A DNA stretch of 64,000 bases from Apostichopus japonicus (GCF_037975245.1 NC_092575.1:13366001-13430000); one strand, 5' to 3'; counted from the first letter of the stretch, positions 47,838 to 60,758 are shown. Notes: generated by a model not told the origin, from the letters alone. Made by a program: numbers and translations.

Positions 47838-50152
47838 GTGTTAAGAAATCAAACATCGGATACCCATGTAGTCCTCTTAGTATATCATCGAACTTTCAAA
47901 CAGACAGCAACACAGATGTGTCTCCCTCTATTACAGAGGATGCTGAAACCGCATCTAGTAAGTATAGATGTCTTCTTCACATTGTAGCCAATTAAGAATT
48001 ATAAATGCAAATAGCATAAATGGATAAAGTGAAAACTTGTAAGATAGAAAAGAATACCAGGCGGTGGGGGTAATGGTTTAATGCAACATTCTACCAGTAT
48101 TCTACAACAGAATTAACAAGGATATCTATGCAGAGTCTGAAATGTACAGAAAATCGTGGGCATATGAACTAGTATTTATATCTTTAACCATACAGGCATC
48201 GTTCACAATTGTCCATTTGGTTTTCTGGCTATATATACGATAACCAGGCTCGTAGCCAAGGGGGGGGGGGCAAAGGGGGCAGCCGCCCCCCCTTGAGCAT
48301 ATATATATATTTTTAAATGTTTTTATGATATCGCTAGTATTTTCAAAAGAGAAAATGCAAAGATGCAACTTACAAGGCCTGTGAAGTGCCATTTCCATCG
48401 ATCTGGGAGGCATTTTCAGCCAAAATTTTCTTGTACGCTTCGCGCCAACTCATGGTGGCGCTACGCTTAGATAGTTTGCAATGCCGAATCTACAGTTTCG
48501 CCCCTCCCTTGGCAAATTCCTGGCTACGCGCCTGACGATAACAATACGTTTACGCTAGCAAAGGTAACACATTCGACAGTATAACATATCATAACAGACA
48601 TATAAATAACTAAATATGATGATCACTATGACGATAACGATGATGATTTATATTATATTTATATTATATTATATTACATGGTTATATTTTATTTTGTTAA
48701 ATATGTATATTTATGTTCAAGGTTGCGACGTTTTCAGTGCTGATTTAAACTTTGACATGGCAAAGATTGCCTGTGGAGAAAATGCAGGAAAAATGTTCGG
48801 TTATGAGCATGTGCAGTCCAACGAAACAGCAGAGGTAAGCACGGATGATTAATGTGGCGATACATTAAATCAAAGACCATGCCTCTGTTGTTGTTTTAAT
48901 TATCATTATGACTGGCTTAATTAGGTGTGCTAACATGGGATTAGTAAAAGAGAGGAAGAACGGGATAGGAGCCAATGAACCTACACAGAGTGTCCTGGAA
49001 TCTTCTGTCAAGTTCAAATATATGTAGAATGTCATTAAAAATAAAAGTTATTCATACAACAAGTATCTCCACCTCTTATAGTTTGCCCCTTCCAAACTTT
49101 TAAACACCTACTGATATAAACAACTTGATTTGTCAGATTTTGCACAGAAATTCTTAGGCATTAGGGTCTCGATTTAACATATATTATATCTACCATTTAT
49201 ATATTTTATATTACTCTTAGTCTAACACACACGTCTATTTCTCGTCAGTGTAATATCAATAACTTGTGACTGTAGTTTAGCCGATATTTTATTATTTCAC
49301 CAGGAGACATTTATGGATCTGATGAGAACACATGAAGAATCTTCTTCCTGAGATTGAGTGTGGGTTGATATTATTCGAAAAGATGATAACCAATTCGAAT
49401 GGAGTAAAGGTCCCGAATTTGTCGATAGTGATAGGTATGTATCAGGCTAGCCTATATATCAGTCCGTTCTTGTGTTCCCTATCAAAGGCTGCTCAGCCAT
49501 TGTTCAATATTGATATGTATAGTCTAAGTAGGTATTGCCTACAGAGATATTATTACCACCAGTTACATGTATTTACGAAGGCACCATCATTTAATAACTT
49601 ATCGTATTTTGAACGACTATAGCGGACAAAATATATCAGGCTAGTTCGCTACTTTAATTGTCCTGCTAGAAATGTATTTTTGACCGATGAAAGAAGAAAA
49701 ACATATTCTAACCAACCTGGTGAAGTGTATGGAACGTCAAACAGACAAACCCGAGGACAACAAAAGGAACACTAATAGGTTACAAGATGAATAGAAAATA
49801 AATAAAAAGTATACACGATGATAAATATGTAACAGCTAATTTTCAATGTTTTGCCCGAGTAGAAGATCATTTGCTCTTGTCCGTTAGCAACAGTGTGTTG
49901 AGTTTCACAGTCGAAAATAGAGTAAACCTGTAACGACGTGTAAAACGATTGTATAGTAATTTACTGCAAACCATCTTCATCTTCTCCATCTTTCATCAAT
50001 TTGAAAGGAGTATTCTAGTTGAACAGTTGTTGCTTTTGTTATTTCTGCAGTTGGTGGGCTACTATACTGATCAACCTAATGATAATGGAAGCTCGGAGAA
50101 GTGTGTGAAAAGTTATCGAGGAGACGACTGGAAGCTTCATAACCTACCCTGA
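47838..50152 (+). pseudogene. C-type lectin pseudogene, right copy of the inverted duplication
   Basis: Counterpart exons: 47838-47957 (linker, same 120-bp length as the left copy), 48722-48834 (lectin part 1, with GCDVFSADLNFDMAKIACGE), 49304-49434 (lectin part 2, same 131-bp length) and 50051-50152 (lectin part 3, with DQPNDNG and EKCVKSY). Breaks: no signal-peptide exon, because similarity to the left arm ends where that exon should be (about 47,640); the second linker exon is missing; two in-frame stops fall in lectin part 2 (TGAGATTGA where the left copy has TGCGATGCG); and the last exon is frameshifted and ends early, without the C-terminal cysteines. Splice sites are still intact. Confidence 0.85.
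48245..48534. mobile_element. hAT-like MITE (290 bp) in the lectin pseudogene
   Basis: Ends CAGGCTCGTAGCCAAGG and, reversed, CAGGCGCGTAGCCAGG. Perfect 8-bp target duplication ACGATAAC (48,237-48,244; 48,535-48,542). Absent from the left arm, so inserted after the duplication or lost from the other arm. It shares an identical 56-bp block (48,420-48,475) with the element at 20,816-21,656. Confidence 0.92.
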
Positions 50153-51678
50153 AATTTGACCTTTTGTACTTTATGCATGGATGCATGGTGCAACTCCGGC
50201 TAACCTTATTATAATTATTAATTTAAAATTGTAACTTTATACATAGGATTATGTCAGATATTCCCTATTCTGAGCTACATTAAGATATTTTCATATGTAC
50301 GCGTCTATGAACGGTTCGATTGGTATATAACTTGGCCAATTGATGAAATTAAATTCACACGTTATGATCAAATAACTAGTGTGTCGCTTTGTTTGAAATC
50401 ATTTCATATTAAAGTTAATTTTTTTCTTTGCTCCTCTTTTTAGACGTAGACCGTTGCAAAATGATGCTATTTGTCCGTGTTTTATTTCTGTGCTCTCTTA
50501 TACTCTTTAAACACTCTAACAAATTAGCGAATATCTTGACAAATGGAAGAAATAATGCAGTAACAATGTGACAGTTGCAGTATGTGACAATGGGAGGGGG
50601 AGGAGGCAAGTCCCATCGAGAAGATCCTGCATGGTGGCGGGTATATAAAGCACAATGATATGGGAAAAACTAATAAAGGTGTAGAGTATATAGATAAGCA
50701 AATTATTCATAATGGAAGCATGAAAAGCAAGCGACAACCAGCTAGCTAGGGAGAGGGAGCTGACTATACTGACTGTCCCAGCCCTGTCAAACCAGCGAAC
50801 CAGGAGTAACTAACCACGAAAGTAGAACACTCCCTGGAATTAAACTTTACTAGTTTATCTTACAACCCCTCTAGCTAACGGGTCCATAGACTGAGGGCCT
50901 CTCCCTCTGCCAGAATCCATGGTCCTCACAGTAGCTTATCAAGAGAGGCTTTTGAGTTAGTTTTAGCATCATGTTTTATTCACCAAAGACCTGGGTTGGA
51001 GGTTCTTGATGAGGGGAACAAATACCATATGAGGTATGCATGAGGTACGGCTAGTAGCTATGAGTTATATAATACAATACGGTGATATACATAAACCTTT
51101 ACAGCCTTTGCTACAAATTTTATTCTACTTATATTGCTGTTACGACTTAAAAATAATCACTAATTTCTCAATTTTAACTAGAGATGGTTAGAGAAGGAAG
51201 TAGTGAGCTTTTGAGGAAACACCTCCCTGTGTGTAATAACTACACGAATGGTAAATGAGAAGTTTTCATGACCATGTTACTAATATATATATATATGCAT
51301 ATCAGAGATTACATATTGGATTACAACCGCTTGGGCTATGATATCCACATTTATCATGCACTTTGGTTCTACACAGATTTGTCATATGGGTCTAAACTGT
51401 TAATAGCCTACTCTTTAACCACATTGTGTAAAGTATTTACCCAGCATTCGTTTAGGCGCAGTATAACAGCACAAGTTTGGCTTTTATTTTATTTTGCGAA
51501 TGCAAATTGTTTGAGTTTTATATATGTGCAACTGAGTCGTTTCAGTTTTATTTTTATCGGTTAAAAAAACACAGAATGTAGAATGAAATATAAACGGAAT
51601 GTAAGTTATCGGACTTACAAACTCAATTGGAGCCTTTTCTTTTTCGTCTATTTATTGACTGTTGTTTTTGCGTTAAAC
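50153..51678. other. Outer right arm, no gene beyond lectin remnants
   Basis: 50,400-51,100 has no left-arm partner that I can see and is probably an insertion on this side. 51,190-51,678 mirrors 40,870-41,390. No coding region recognised. Confidence 0.5.
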
Positions 51679-51866
51679 TCCCTCATCATCATCATCGTCA
51701 TCGTCATCGCCGTCGTCGTCGCCGTCGTCGTTGTCATCATCATCATCACCATTATCATTATCATGCTCATTACTATTTTTAGTATCGTTATCGTTATATG
51801 TATAGTTATCGTTTTCATTATCATGATCACCATCGCCATCACCATCGTCATCGCCATCGCCATCGC

Positions 51867-51933
<67 letters not shown>

Positions 51934-51952
51934 GTCATCGTCGTCGTCGTCG

Positions 51953-52008
<56 letters not shown>

Positions 52009-52155
52009 GTCATCATCGTCATCATCATTATCATTATCATCATCATCATCATTATCATTATCATCATCATTATTATCATCATGATCATGATCACCATCAT
52101 CATTATCATAATTATAATCATCATCATTATCACCATCACCATCATCATCACCACC
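51679..52155. repeat. (CAT)n / (CGT)n trinucleotide array, right arm
   Basis: Mirror partner of the GAT array at 40,121-40,580. Open frames (poly-Ile, poly-His, poly-Asp) are repeat artefacts. Confidence 0.95.
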
Positions 52156-52240
52156 AACACAACCACCATTACCCACTGAACAGCAGGAGTGTATTATTTT
52201 CTTTGCATGAGGATTTATCGGTGGTTTTGTTTTTCCCAAT

Positions 52241-53740
<1,500 letters not shown>

Positions 53741-54640
53741 ATGCATGTCTACCGATTTTGCGATGCATCAAGGCTGCCCCGTAACTCTTTTAGCTCTGCA
53801 TGTGCAGAAATTTTAGACTTCAAATTTCGAGATTGGGGGTCTGAATATGGTCAATATCTACGAATTTCTTTAGAGTATGACAAATTGCCTGCGTTAAAAG
53901 ATAGACTGACCAATCTTCAGGTCTTTGGAAAACTCTTTTTTGACCATTTCCTTAAGTAGGTTGGAAAAGATTTTGTAACAGACCGTAATTTTAAGGGAAA
54001 GATTTATACAAGAAAATTTAAAAAATATTATTTTTAATTGCTGCTGTGCCTGCATGGGGTGATCTGGCATTTCAGAAAGCCATTGCGAGCTATTGTGATC
54101 AAACTGTTTGGAATAATAATTTTATTAGAATTACTAATGAGGAAGTTTGGGATTAAAGCTGCTTTAATTCAAATGTATTTAATGTTCGGGATTTTTATGA
54201 CTCAGCTGGTAATCCACTTCAAATATAGAGATTTTTTTACTGAATACAACTGCTCGAATGTTCCTTTTACGAAGTTGGATGGGATTGTACTTTCCATGCC
54301 AAGTGCACGGAGAAAAGCCGGTTGTTGTTTCTGGGATTGCCTTGGGCAATTATCTATAGATGACATTTAAGAAGGCACTACTCTCAACTGGAATCAACTT
54401 TTTGTTTCATGTAATAACATGAAAGGGGCTAGAAATTTTAAATATAAATTAGTTTATTCGCATCATTGCTACAAACGATTTTTTATTAATATTGATAATA
54501 TTGATAATCCGATTTTTTCCTTTTGTAAGGAGTACGAAGTGTCAATGGATCATGTGTTTGACGATGCACAGAAAGGTAGCGGATGTACGAAATAGCAATT
54601 ACCTTGAAAGCTTCAAATCAAAAGTTGAAATTAAATATGA
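53741..54640 (+). pseudogene. Decayed L1/Tx1-like LINE, C-terminal half
   Basis: Fragments in several plus frames, in the right order: HQGCPVTLLALHVQ (RT motif B region) at 53,764, then past RT the C-terminal region with RDFYDSAGNP, FTEYNCSNVPF and KLDGIVLSMP near 54,190-54,300, and finally a zinc-knuckle-like CKEYEVSMDHVFDDAQKVADV near 54,525-54,590. Tx1/L1 elements carry 'F..C..E.E...H.F..C' there. Many stops and frameshifts; the catalytic motif C is not intact. Confidence 0.65.
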
Positions 54641-55563
54641 CAATGTCTGCCATGGATATTGTGAAGTTTCATAATTGTTTATTAGAAATATTACAGCTAT
54701 TGTTTCAAGGCTTGAAACAACACGTTGCTAGGTTTTCCAACATTTTAAAAATCTTAGAATTCTCAAATGTGTGTAGGACTTATTTACAAAAATATCCAAA
54801 AAGGACTTAAAAGGTTTCCTACTGTAACCTGTAAACATTATATAAGATTCGTCTAGATTTTGAAAAACGAAACTGTATCAAATAGTCCTCCTCGACGAAA
54901 ACCTCATATCAATGATTTGGCGCCCACGATTAGAGGCACATATAATGTGTAAGTCAATGCAGCTTAAAATAACTCTTACGGGGCTTCTCCACCCTCCCTC
55001 CCCCATCATCTACTATCGGAGAAGTTTTTAATAACAATTCTAAAGGATATTTTAGCTCTTCGCCTGTTGTCTTTTTGGCTAGTGAAATAATTTTTATTTT
55101 ACAACATAAATTGTTATATTTTATAGAATAATGACGAAAAAGAACGGTATTGAACACAAGACAAAAGCAAGTTGAAGAAATATAGCGATACGTGTAAGTT
55201 AATACGAACTCAGATATATTCTTTGCTATGAGAATGTTATAGATTTTTAAGCAACCGTTTGTTGAGTTTTGAAGAACCGTACCTAGACTAACTCGTCAAC
55301 GGTTTCTTGAGCCGCAATACCAAATGTAACACGATTGAAAAGTAAGATATTGAAAAATAACAACATACCGATTCACTTCGTGATATTTAGCCAAGCTGTC
55401 CTCATGCATTGCTTATGAAATACGAAAACCCATCACCTTTAACTTTCATAATCATTTGCCAATTACATTCCAACCTTAATGTGTTAATAACTTGATTATA
55501 TCTGTAAACCAGCACCGATAGTAACTAATAAACGTAATGGTGCTCTCCATCATCAATTGAATA
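54641..55563. other. intergenic stretch, no gene recognised
   Basis: Possible LINE tail up to about 54,830, then AT-rich sequence without coding signs. Confidence 0.4.
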
Positions 55564-55569
55564 TTTATT
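55564..55569 (-). promoter_or_regulatory. candidate polyadenylation signal of the repeat-protein gene
   Basis: AATAAA on the minus strand about 120 bp beyond the stop codon of the 50-residue repeat frame. Confidence 0.5.
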
Positions 55570-55687
55570 GTAAATCAGACTTGGTCGTGACTATATGCCT
55601 TTATGTGCCTTTAAAATGAAGATACGGCAGGGCCGAAATAGCTATGCCCACAAAAGCCATGACATGTGGCAATCGTACGGTTGAGCC

Positions 55688-58600
55688 CTATTGAGCCAAA
55701 CGTAATCGCTGATGTGTGCTTCGTGTGTTAGCCACTTTTGTGCCCAAAACTCGAGTGGCTGTACCCATAATGTTGATGGAATTTGCTGTACTCAAACCAC
55801 GCTTGGAGATGTCCATCGTGTGAGTAGCCGTTGCTTCGCCCAAAGCAGGCGTGGCTGGTAGTGTGCCAACAGTGTGAGTTACGACTTCTGTGCCCAAAAC
55901 TCGCGTGGCTGTACTCATGACGTGGTTGGCCTTTGCTGTGCCAAACCCATGCGTGGCTGTGTCCATAGTGTGAGTAGCCGTTGCTTCGCCCAAAGCAGGC
56001 GTGACTGTTATTGTGCCAACAGTGTGGGTAGCGACTTCTGTTCCCAAAACTCGCGTGGCTGTACTTATGATGTGGTTGGCCTTTGCTGTACCAAAACCAC
56101 GCTTGGAGATGTCCATCGTGTGAGTAGCCGTTGCTGCGCCCAAAGCAGGCGTGGTTGTTATTGTGCCAACAGTGTGGGTAGCGACTTCTGTGCCCAAAAC
56201 TCGCGTGGCTGTACCCATGATGTGGTTTGCCTTTGCTGTACCGAAACCATACGTGGCTGTGTCCATCGTGTGAGTAGCCGTTGCTGCGCCCAAAGCAGGC
56301 GTGGCTGTTATTGTGCCAACCGTGTGAGTGGCGACTTCTGTGCCCAAAACTCGCGTGGCTGTACCCATGATGTGGTTTGCCTTTGCTGTACCGAAACCAT
56401 ACGTAACTGTGTCCATCGTGTGAGTAGCCAATGCTGCGCCCAAAGCAGGCGTGGCTGTTATTGTGCCAACAGTGTGAGTTGCGACTTCTGTGCCCAAAAC
56501 TCGCGTGGCTGTACTCATAATGTTGATGGAATTTGCTGTACTCAAACCACGCTTGGAGATGTCCATCGTGTGAGTAGCCGTTGCGGCGCCCAAAGCAGGC
56601 GTGGCTGGTAGTGTGCCAACAGTGTGGGTAGCGACTTCGGTGCCCAAAATTCGCGTGGCTGTACCAATGATGTGGTTTGCCTTTGCTGTACCAAAACCAC
56701 GCTTTGAGATGTCCATCGTTTGAGTAGCCGTTGCTGCGCCCAAAGAAGGCGTGGTTGTTATTGTGCCAACAGTGTGGGTAGCGACTTCTGTGCTCAAAAC
56801 TCGCGTGGCTGTACCCATGATGTGGTTGGCCTTTGCTGCACCAAAACCATACGTTGCTGTGTCCATCGTGTGAATAGACATTGCAGTGTCCAAGGCAGGC
56901 CTGGCGTTTACAGTGCCAACAGTGTGAGTGGCGACGTCTGTGCCCAAAACTCGCGTGGCTGTACCCATGATGTGGTTTGCCTTTGCTGTACCGAAACCAT
57001 ACGTGGCTGTATCCATCGTGTAAGTAGCCAATGCTGCGCCCAAAGCAGGCGTGGCTGTTATTGTGCCAACAGTGTGAGTTGCGACTTCTGTGCCCAAAAC
57101 TCGCGTGGCTGTACGCATAATGTTGATGGAATTTGCTGTACTCAAACTACGCTTGGAGATGTCCATCGTGTGAGTAGCCGCTGCTGCGCCCAAAGCAGGC
57201 GTGGCTGGTAGTGTGCCAACCGTGTGGATAGCGACTTCTGTGCCCAAAACTCGCGTGGCTGTACTCATGATGTGGTTGGCCTTTGCTGTACCAAAACCAC
57301 GCTTGGAGATGTCCATCGTGTGAGTAGCCGTTGCTGCGCCCAAAGCAGGCGTGGTTGTTAGTGTGCCAACAGTGTGAGTAGCGACTTCTGTGCCCAAAAC
57401 TCGCGTGGCTGTACTCATGATGTGGTTTGCCTTTGCTGTACCGAAACCATACGTGGCTGTGTCCATCGTGTGAGTAGCCGTTGCTGCGCCCAAAGCAAGC
57501 GTGGCTGTTATTGTGCCAACCGTGTGAGTGGCGACTTCTGTGCTCAAAACTCGCGTGGCTGTACCCATGATGTTGTTTGCCTTTGCTGTACCGAAACCAT
57601 ACATGGCTGTGTCCATCGTGTGAGTAGCCAATGCTGCGCCCAAAGCAGGCGTGGCTGTTATTGTGCCAACAGTGTGGGTAGCGACTTCTGTGCCCAAAAC
57701 TCGCGTGGCTGTACCCATGATGTGTTTGGCCTTTGCTGTACCGAAACCATACATGGCTGTGTCCATCGTGTGAGTAGCCGTTGCTGCGCCCAAAGCAGGC
57801 GTGGCTGTTATTGTGCCAACAGTGTGGGTGGCGACTTCTGTGCTCAAAACTCGCGTGGCTGTACCCATGATGTGGTTGGCCTTTGCTGTACCAAAACCAT
57901 ACGTTGCTGTGTCCATCGTGTGAATAGACATTGCAGTGTCCAAGGCAGGCCTGGCGTTCACAGTGCCAACAGTGTGAGTGGCGACTTCTGTGCCCAAAAC
58001 TCGCGTGGCTGTACCCATGATGTGGTTTGCCTTTGCTGTACCGAAACCATACGTGGCTGTGTCCATCGTGTGAGTAGCCGTTGCTGCGCCCAAAGCAGGC
58101 GTGGCTGTTATTGTGCCAACCGTGTGAGTGGCGACTTCTGTGCCCAAAACTCGCGTGGCTGTACCCATGATGTGGTTGGCCTTTGCTGTACCGAAACCAT
58201 ACGTGGCTGTGTCCATCGTGTGAGTAGCCAATGCTGCGCCCACAGCAGGCGTGGCTGTTATTGTGCCAACAGTGTGAGTTGCGACTTCTGTGCCCAACAC
58301 TCGCGTGGCTGTACTCATGACGTGGTTGGCCTTTGCTGTACCAAAACCATGCGTGGCTGTGTCCATCGTGTGAGTAGCCCTTGCTGCGCCCAAAGCAGGC
58401 GTGGCTGTTATTGTGCCAACAGTGTGAGTTGCGACTTCTGTGCCCAAAACTCGCGTGGCTGTACTCATGACGTGGTTGGCCTTGCTGTACCAAAACCATG
58501 CGTAGCTGTGTCCATCGTTTGAGTAGCCCTTGCTGCGCCCAAAGCAGGCGTAGCCGTTACTGTTCCCAGAGAATGAGTGGCCTTTTCTGCATTGCCCACA

Positions 58601-60210
58601 GCAATGACGGTGGCTGCCTTCTCAGTAGTGATGTCCGCAGTATCAATAGCAGAGGAAGCATTGGCGTTGACCGTGGGAGCAAAATAATCGACATTGGTTA
58701 CCACAACGCTGTCATCTGGTCAAAGAAAAAGTTATCGTTAGTAAGCGTTATACGTTCCATGAAGCAAGTTTGTTTATATGCATATTATTTATGTACGTTT
58801 TGGTTTCAAGAATTGTTATTATGTAGCAATATTCCCAGAGCCGAATTAACCATTGTGTCAGATGGTCTTTAGCCCATGGCCCATAGCTCATTGCAGGGTC
58901 CCCAATATAAAAGGAGAAAGGAAAATTGACCGCTTAGAAAAAGCCGTTCACCGAAAATATCTCCATCGACGATGTTTTCAGGTTGTCCCTTCAAAGACTC
59001 TAAATATTACGTAACATTGCTTATTGGCTGATTTTCGGCTTTCCGGTTTTATCCAGAGGTGTAACAAATGTGTCTCACATCACCCATTCTAAAATAAACT
59101 AGAACTCAGTTTCTAGCTTTGATGCAAGGGATCGAAATCTGTCAACAATATGGAAAACTGCAGTGTAAATGCAACTTTTAAATTTGAAATGAAAATCCTC
59201 TTTTTATATTGGCACGTTTGGAATTCGATATCCGAATATATCTAGCCATTGGGAATGGGCTGGGTCGGTTGGGAGAGGGCGGAACTTCTTCAGACAGGAT
59301 CTTTAACGGTATAAAACACGCCCTACTCTAGTTAGCTTATTAATTATTACAATTTTATCAAGACGCACAGTGTTACACTTTAAAGGTGTTCTTCAAATTC
59401 TTCCTGTCCGAAATTCCATTTGTGTTTGGTTATGGTACATTGCGCAATCTATTTTATCTTACTTTTATGAAGTGAAACAAAACAAACCAAAACAACATAC
59501 ATTTAAAGCAGGGTTGTCCAACCTTTTGCAGAGGAGGGAAACATGGAATGATTATGATGAAGGAGGGGCCGCATGAACCCCACGCTCGATTTTTAGATTT
59601 TTTGCCCGAAGCCCAAGGCAACAAAATATGAGCATTGCGCGCGTAGCGCACTGATTTATTTCCTTCCTGATAAAACAGATGAATAAAGTCTCGCCGCCCC
59701 CCCCCCTCCCCGTCCGCTGAGAGTGTCACACAAACTGACCTGTATGCATTTTTTTTACCCAGAAGGTTTGATTGATTGCTGATATAGCTTCAAACTGTTA
59801 TCAATAAATCTGGACACCAGAATTTCGCACCGTAGAGCATCTCTGGCGGGCCGGACGCAACCCTGCGGCGGGCCGGACTGTGGCCCGCGGGCCGTAGGTT
59901 GGACAACCCTGACTTAAAGGGACAAAACATTTCATTATCAAAATGTGCCAAAGACAACAAAAAAAGAAGGAGAAAGCCCCCCAAAATGTAAAGAAGAAGA
60001 AGAAGAAGAAGCAGTAGTAAGTTTTTCCTACACAAAATGGAAAAACGTAGAAGTATACAAAACAGAAGCAAGGAACACTGCGTGTCATACTCAGCGCAGG
60101 GTGCTTTAACAATCATTAGTATTGCAACTATACAGCTTACCATATCCCTGGCTGACATAAATGGAGATTAGTAATCCAGTAATCACCGACAAGTACTTGA
60201 AGAAGAGCTC
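55688..60210 (-). CDS. Candidate secreted protein of tandem 50-residue repeats (unknown family; one frameshift)
   Basis: Exon 60210-60141 reads ELFFKYLSVITGLLISIYVS, a signal-peptide-like segment, then GTAAGC. Exon 58715-55688 follows a good acceptor and joins in phase 1 to read DDSVVVTNVDYF, a ~45-residue unique stretch, then about 19 repeats of 50 residues and a short tail ending LRLAQ before TAG. Each repeat has three related parts: GTATRVLGTEVATHTV, GTITATPALGAATATHTM and DTATYGFGTAKANHIM. The composition is Thr/Ala/Gly-rich and lacks Cys. A one-base deletion near 58,482 (AAAGG to AAGG) separates the first partial repeat from the main frame. No initiator ATG was located; it should be in a further upstream exon ending in phase 0. 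I recognise no family. Structural, adhesive or extracellular-coat roles are speculation. The plus strand is also open, so coding strand is inferred from exon structure. Confidence 0.6.
55700..58590. repeat. 150-bp tandem repeat array, about 19 units
   Basis: The phrase 'tgcccaaaactcgcgtggctgta' falls exactly every 150 bp from 55,741 to 58,441, with a final partial unit to about 58,590. I see no length change in any unit until the single-base loss near 58,482. Each unit contains three copies of CGTGGCTGT, reflecting an older ~50-bp repeat. Confidence 0.97.
58873..59508. other. Intron sequence of the repeat-protein gene, no gene recognised
   Basis: Lies between the signal-peptide-like exon and the repeat exon. 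No coding feature seen. Confidence 0.4.
59509..59911. mobile_element. hAT-like MITE (403 bp) in the intron
   Basis: Perfect 16-bp TIRs CAGGGTTGTCCAACCT and reverse complement. Flanks ATTTAAAG (59,501-59,508) and ACTTAAAG (59,912-59,919) match at 7 of 8. The interior has a GC-rich GGGCCG/CGGCCC region near the right end. No transposase frame. Confidence 0.9.
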
Positions 60211-60595
60211 CTGAAGAAAAAGTGGAAAGGTTTACGAAATTTGGCAAGGTTAAGTTCGAGGTTTCTGCTAATGATTTGATTTTGTAATAGAACATTATAC
60301 CACAGACCAAATTAAATCATGATAGAAGATTCACTGTTTATGCCTTATTACGGTTATGTCTTTATAAATATTGTAGCTCCGAACTTGGTCCACTACTCAG
60401 TGAAGAGCACAGTCAACCAAAATGATGAAGAGAGGTAGTATTAATTTTCTTGAATCAGTTTATTCATCCGTCATTTACAAGTGATTACGGTTGATCGGTG
60501 AGCCGGAAGAACAGCAGCGCGGTTTTACAAAACACTTCTTACAATTAATATTACTCACGAGCATGAAAGCTGCTCGTACAACAACACTATTGACT

Positions 60596-60758
60596 GAGTA
60601 AATTTCTAATGAGAAGGTCTCTCGTGAGAAAAGTGTAAATGAGTAATTTCTCGTGAGAAGGTTTCTCGTGAGAAAACGGTGAATGAGTAATTTCTCGTGA
60701 GAAGGTTACTCGTGAGAAAACGGTGAATGACTAATTTCTCGTGAGAAAATGGTGAATT
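60596..60758. repeat. 44-bp tandem repeat with TTCTCGTGAGAA cores
   Basis: Units start near 60,596, 60,641, 60,685 and 60,729 (last partial). Each has two TTTCTCGTGAGAA inverted-repeat cores, giving seven in a row. It lies about 390 bp upstream of the signal-peptide-like exon of the repeat-protein gene. Confidence 0.85.

Larger units (their letters stand above)
47184..52240. repeat. Right arm of the inverted duplication
   Basis: Mirror copy of the left arm separated from it by a ~255-bp spacer (46,929-47,183). By eye many blocks are 80-90% identical. It lacks the LINE-bearing segment and one linker exon of the left arm, and it has gained a 290-bp hAT-like element at 48,245-48,534. Confidence 0.92.

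Noticed and set aside
57147-58499. 450-codon His-rich minus-strand frame (GHRSRHSH..., YSKGQPHHGYSH)
   Set aside because: Alternate phase of the same 150-bp repeat; shorter than the 926-codon frame and not joined in phase to the signal exon.
59790-60158. 122-codon minus ORF with a Leu run
   Set aside because: Overlaps a MITE end and a CTT-rich tract; the real exon here is the phase-compatible signal segment at 60,141-60,210.
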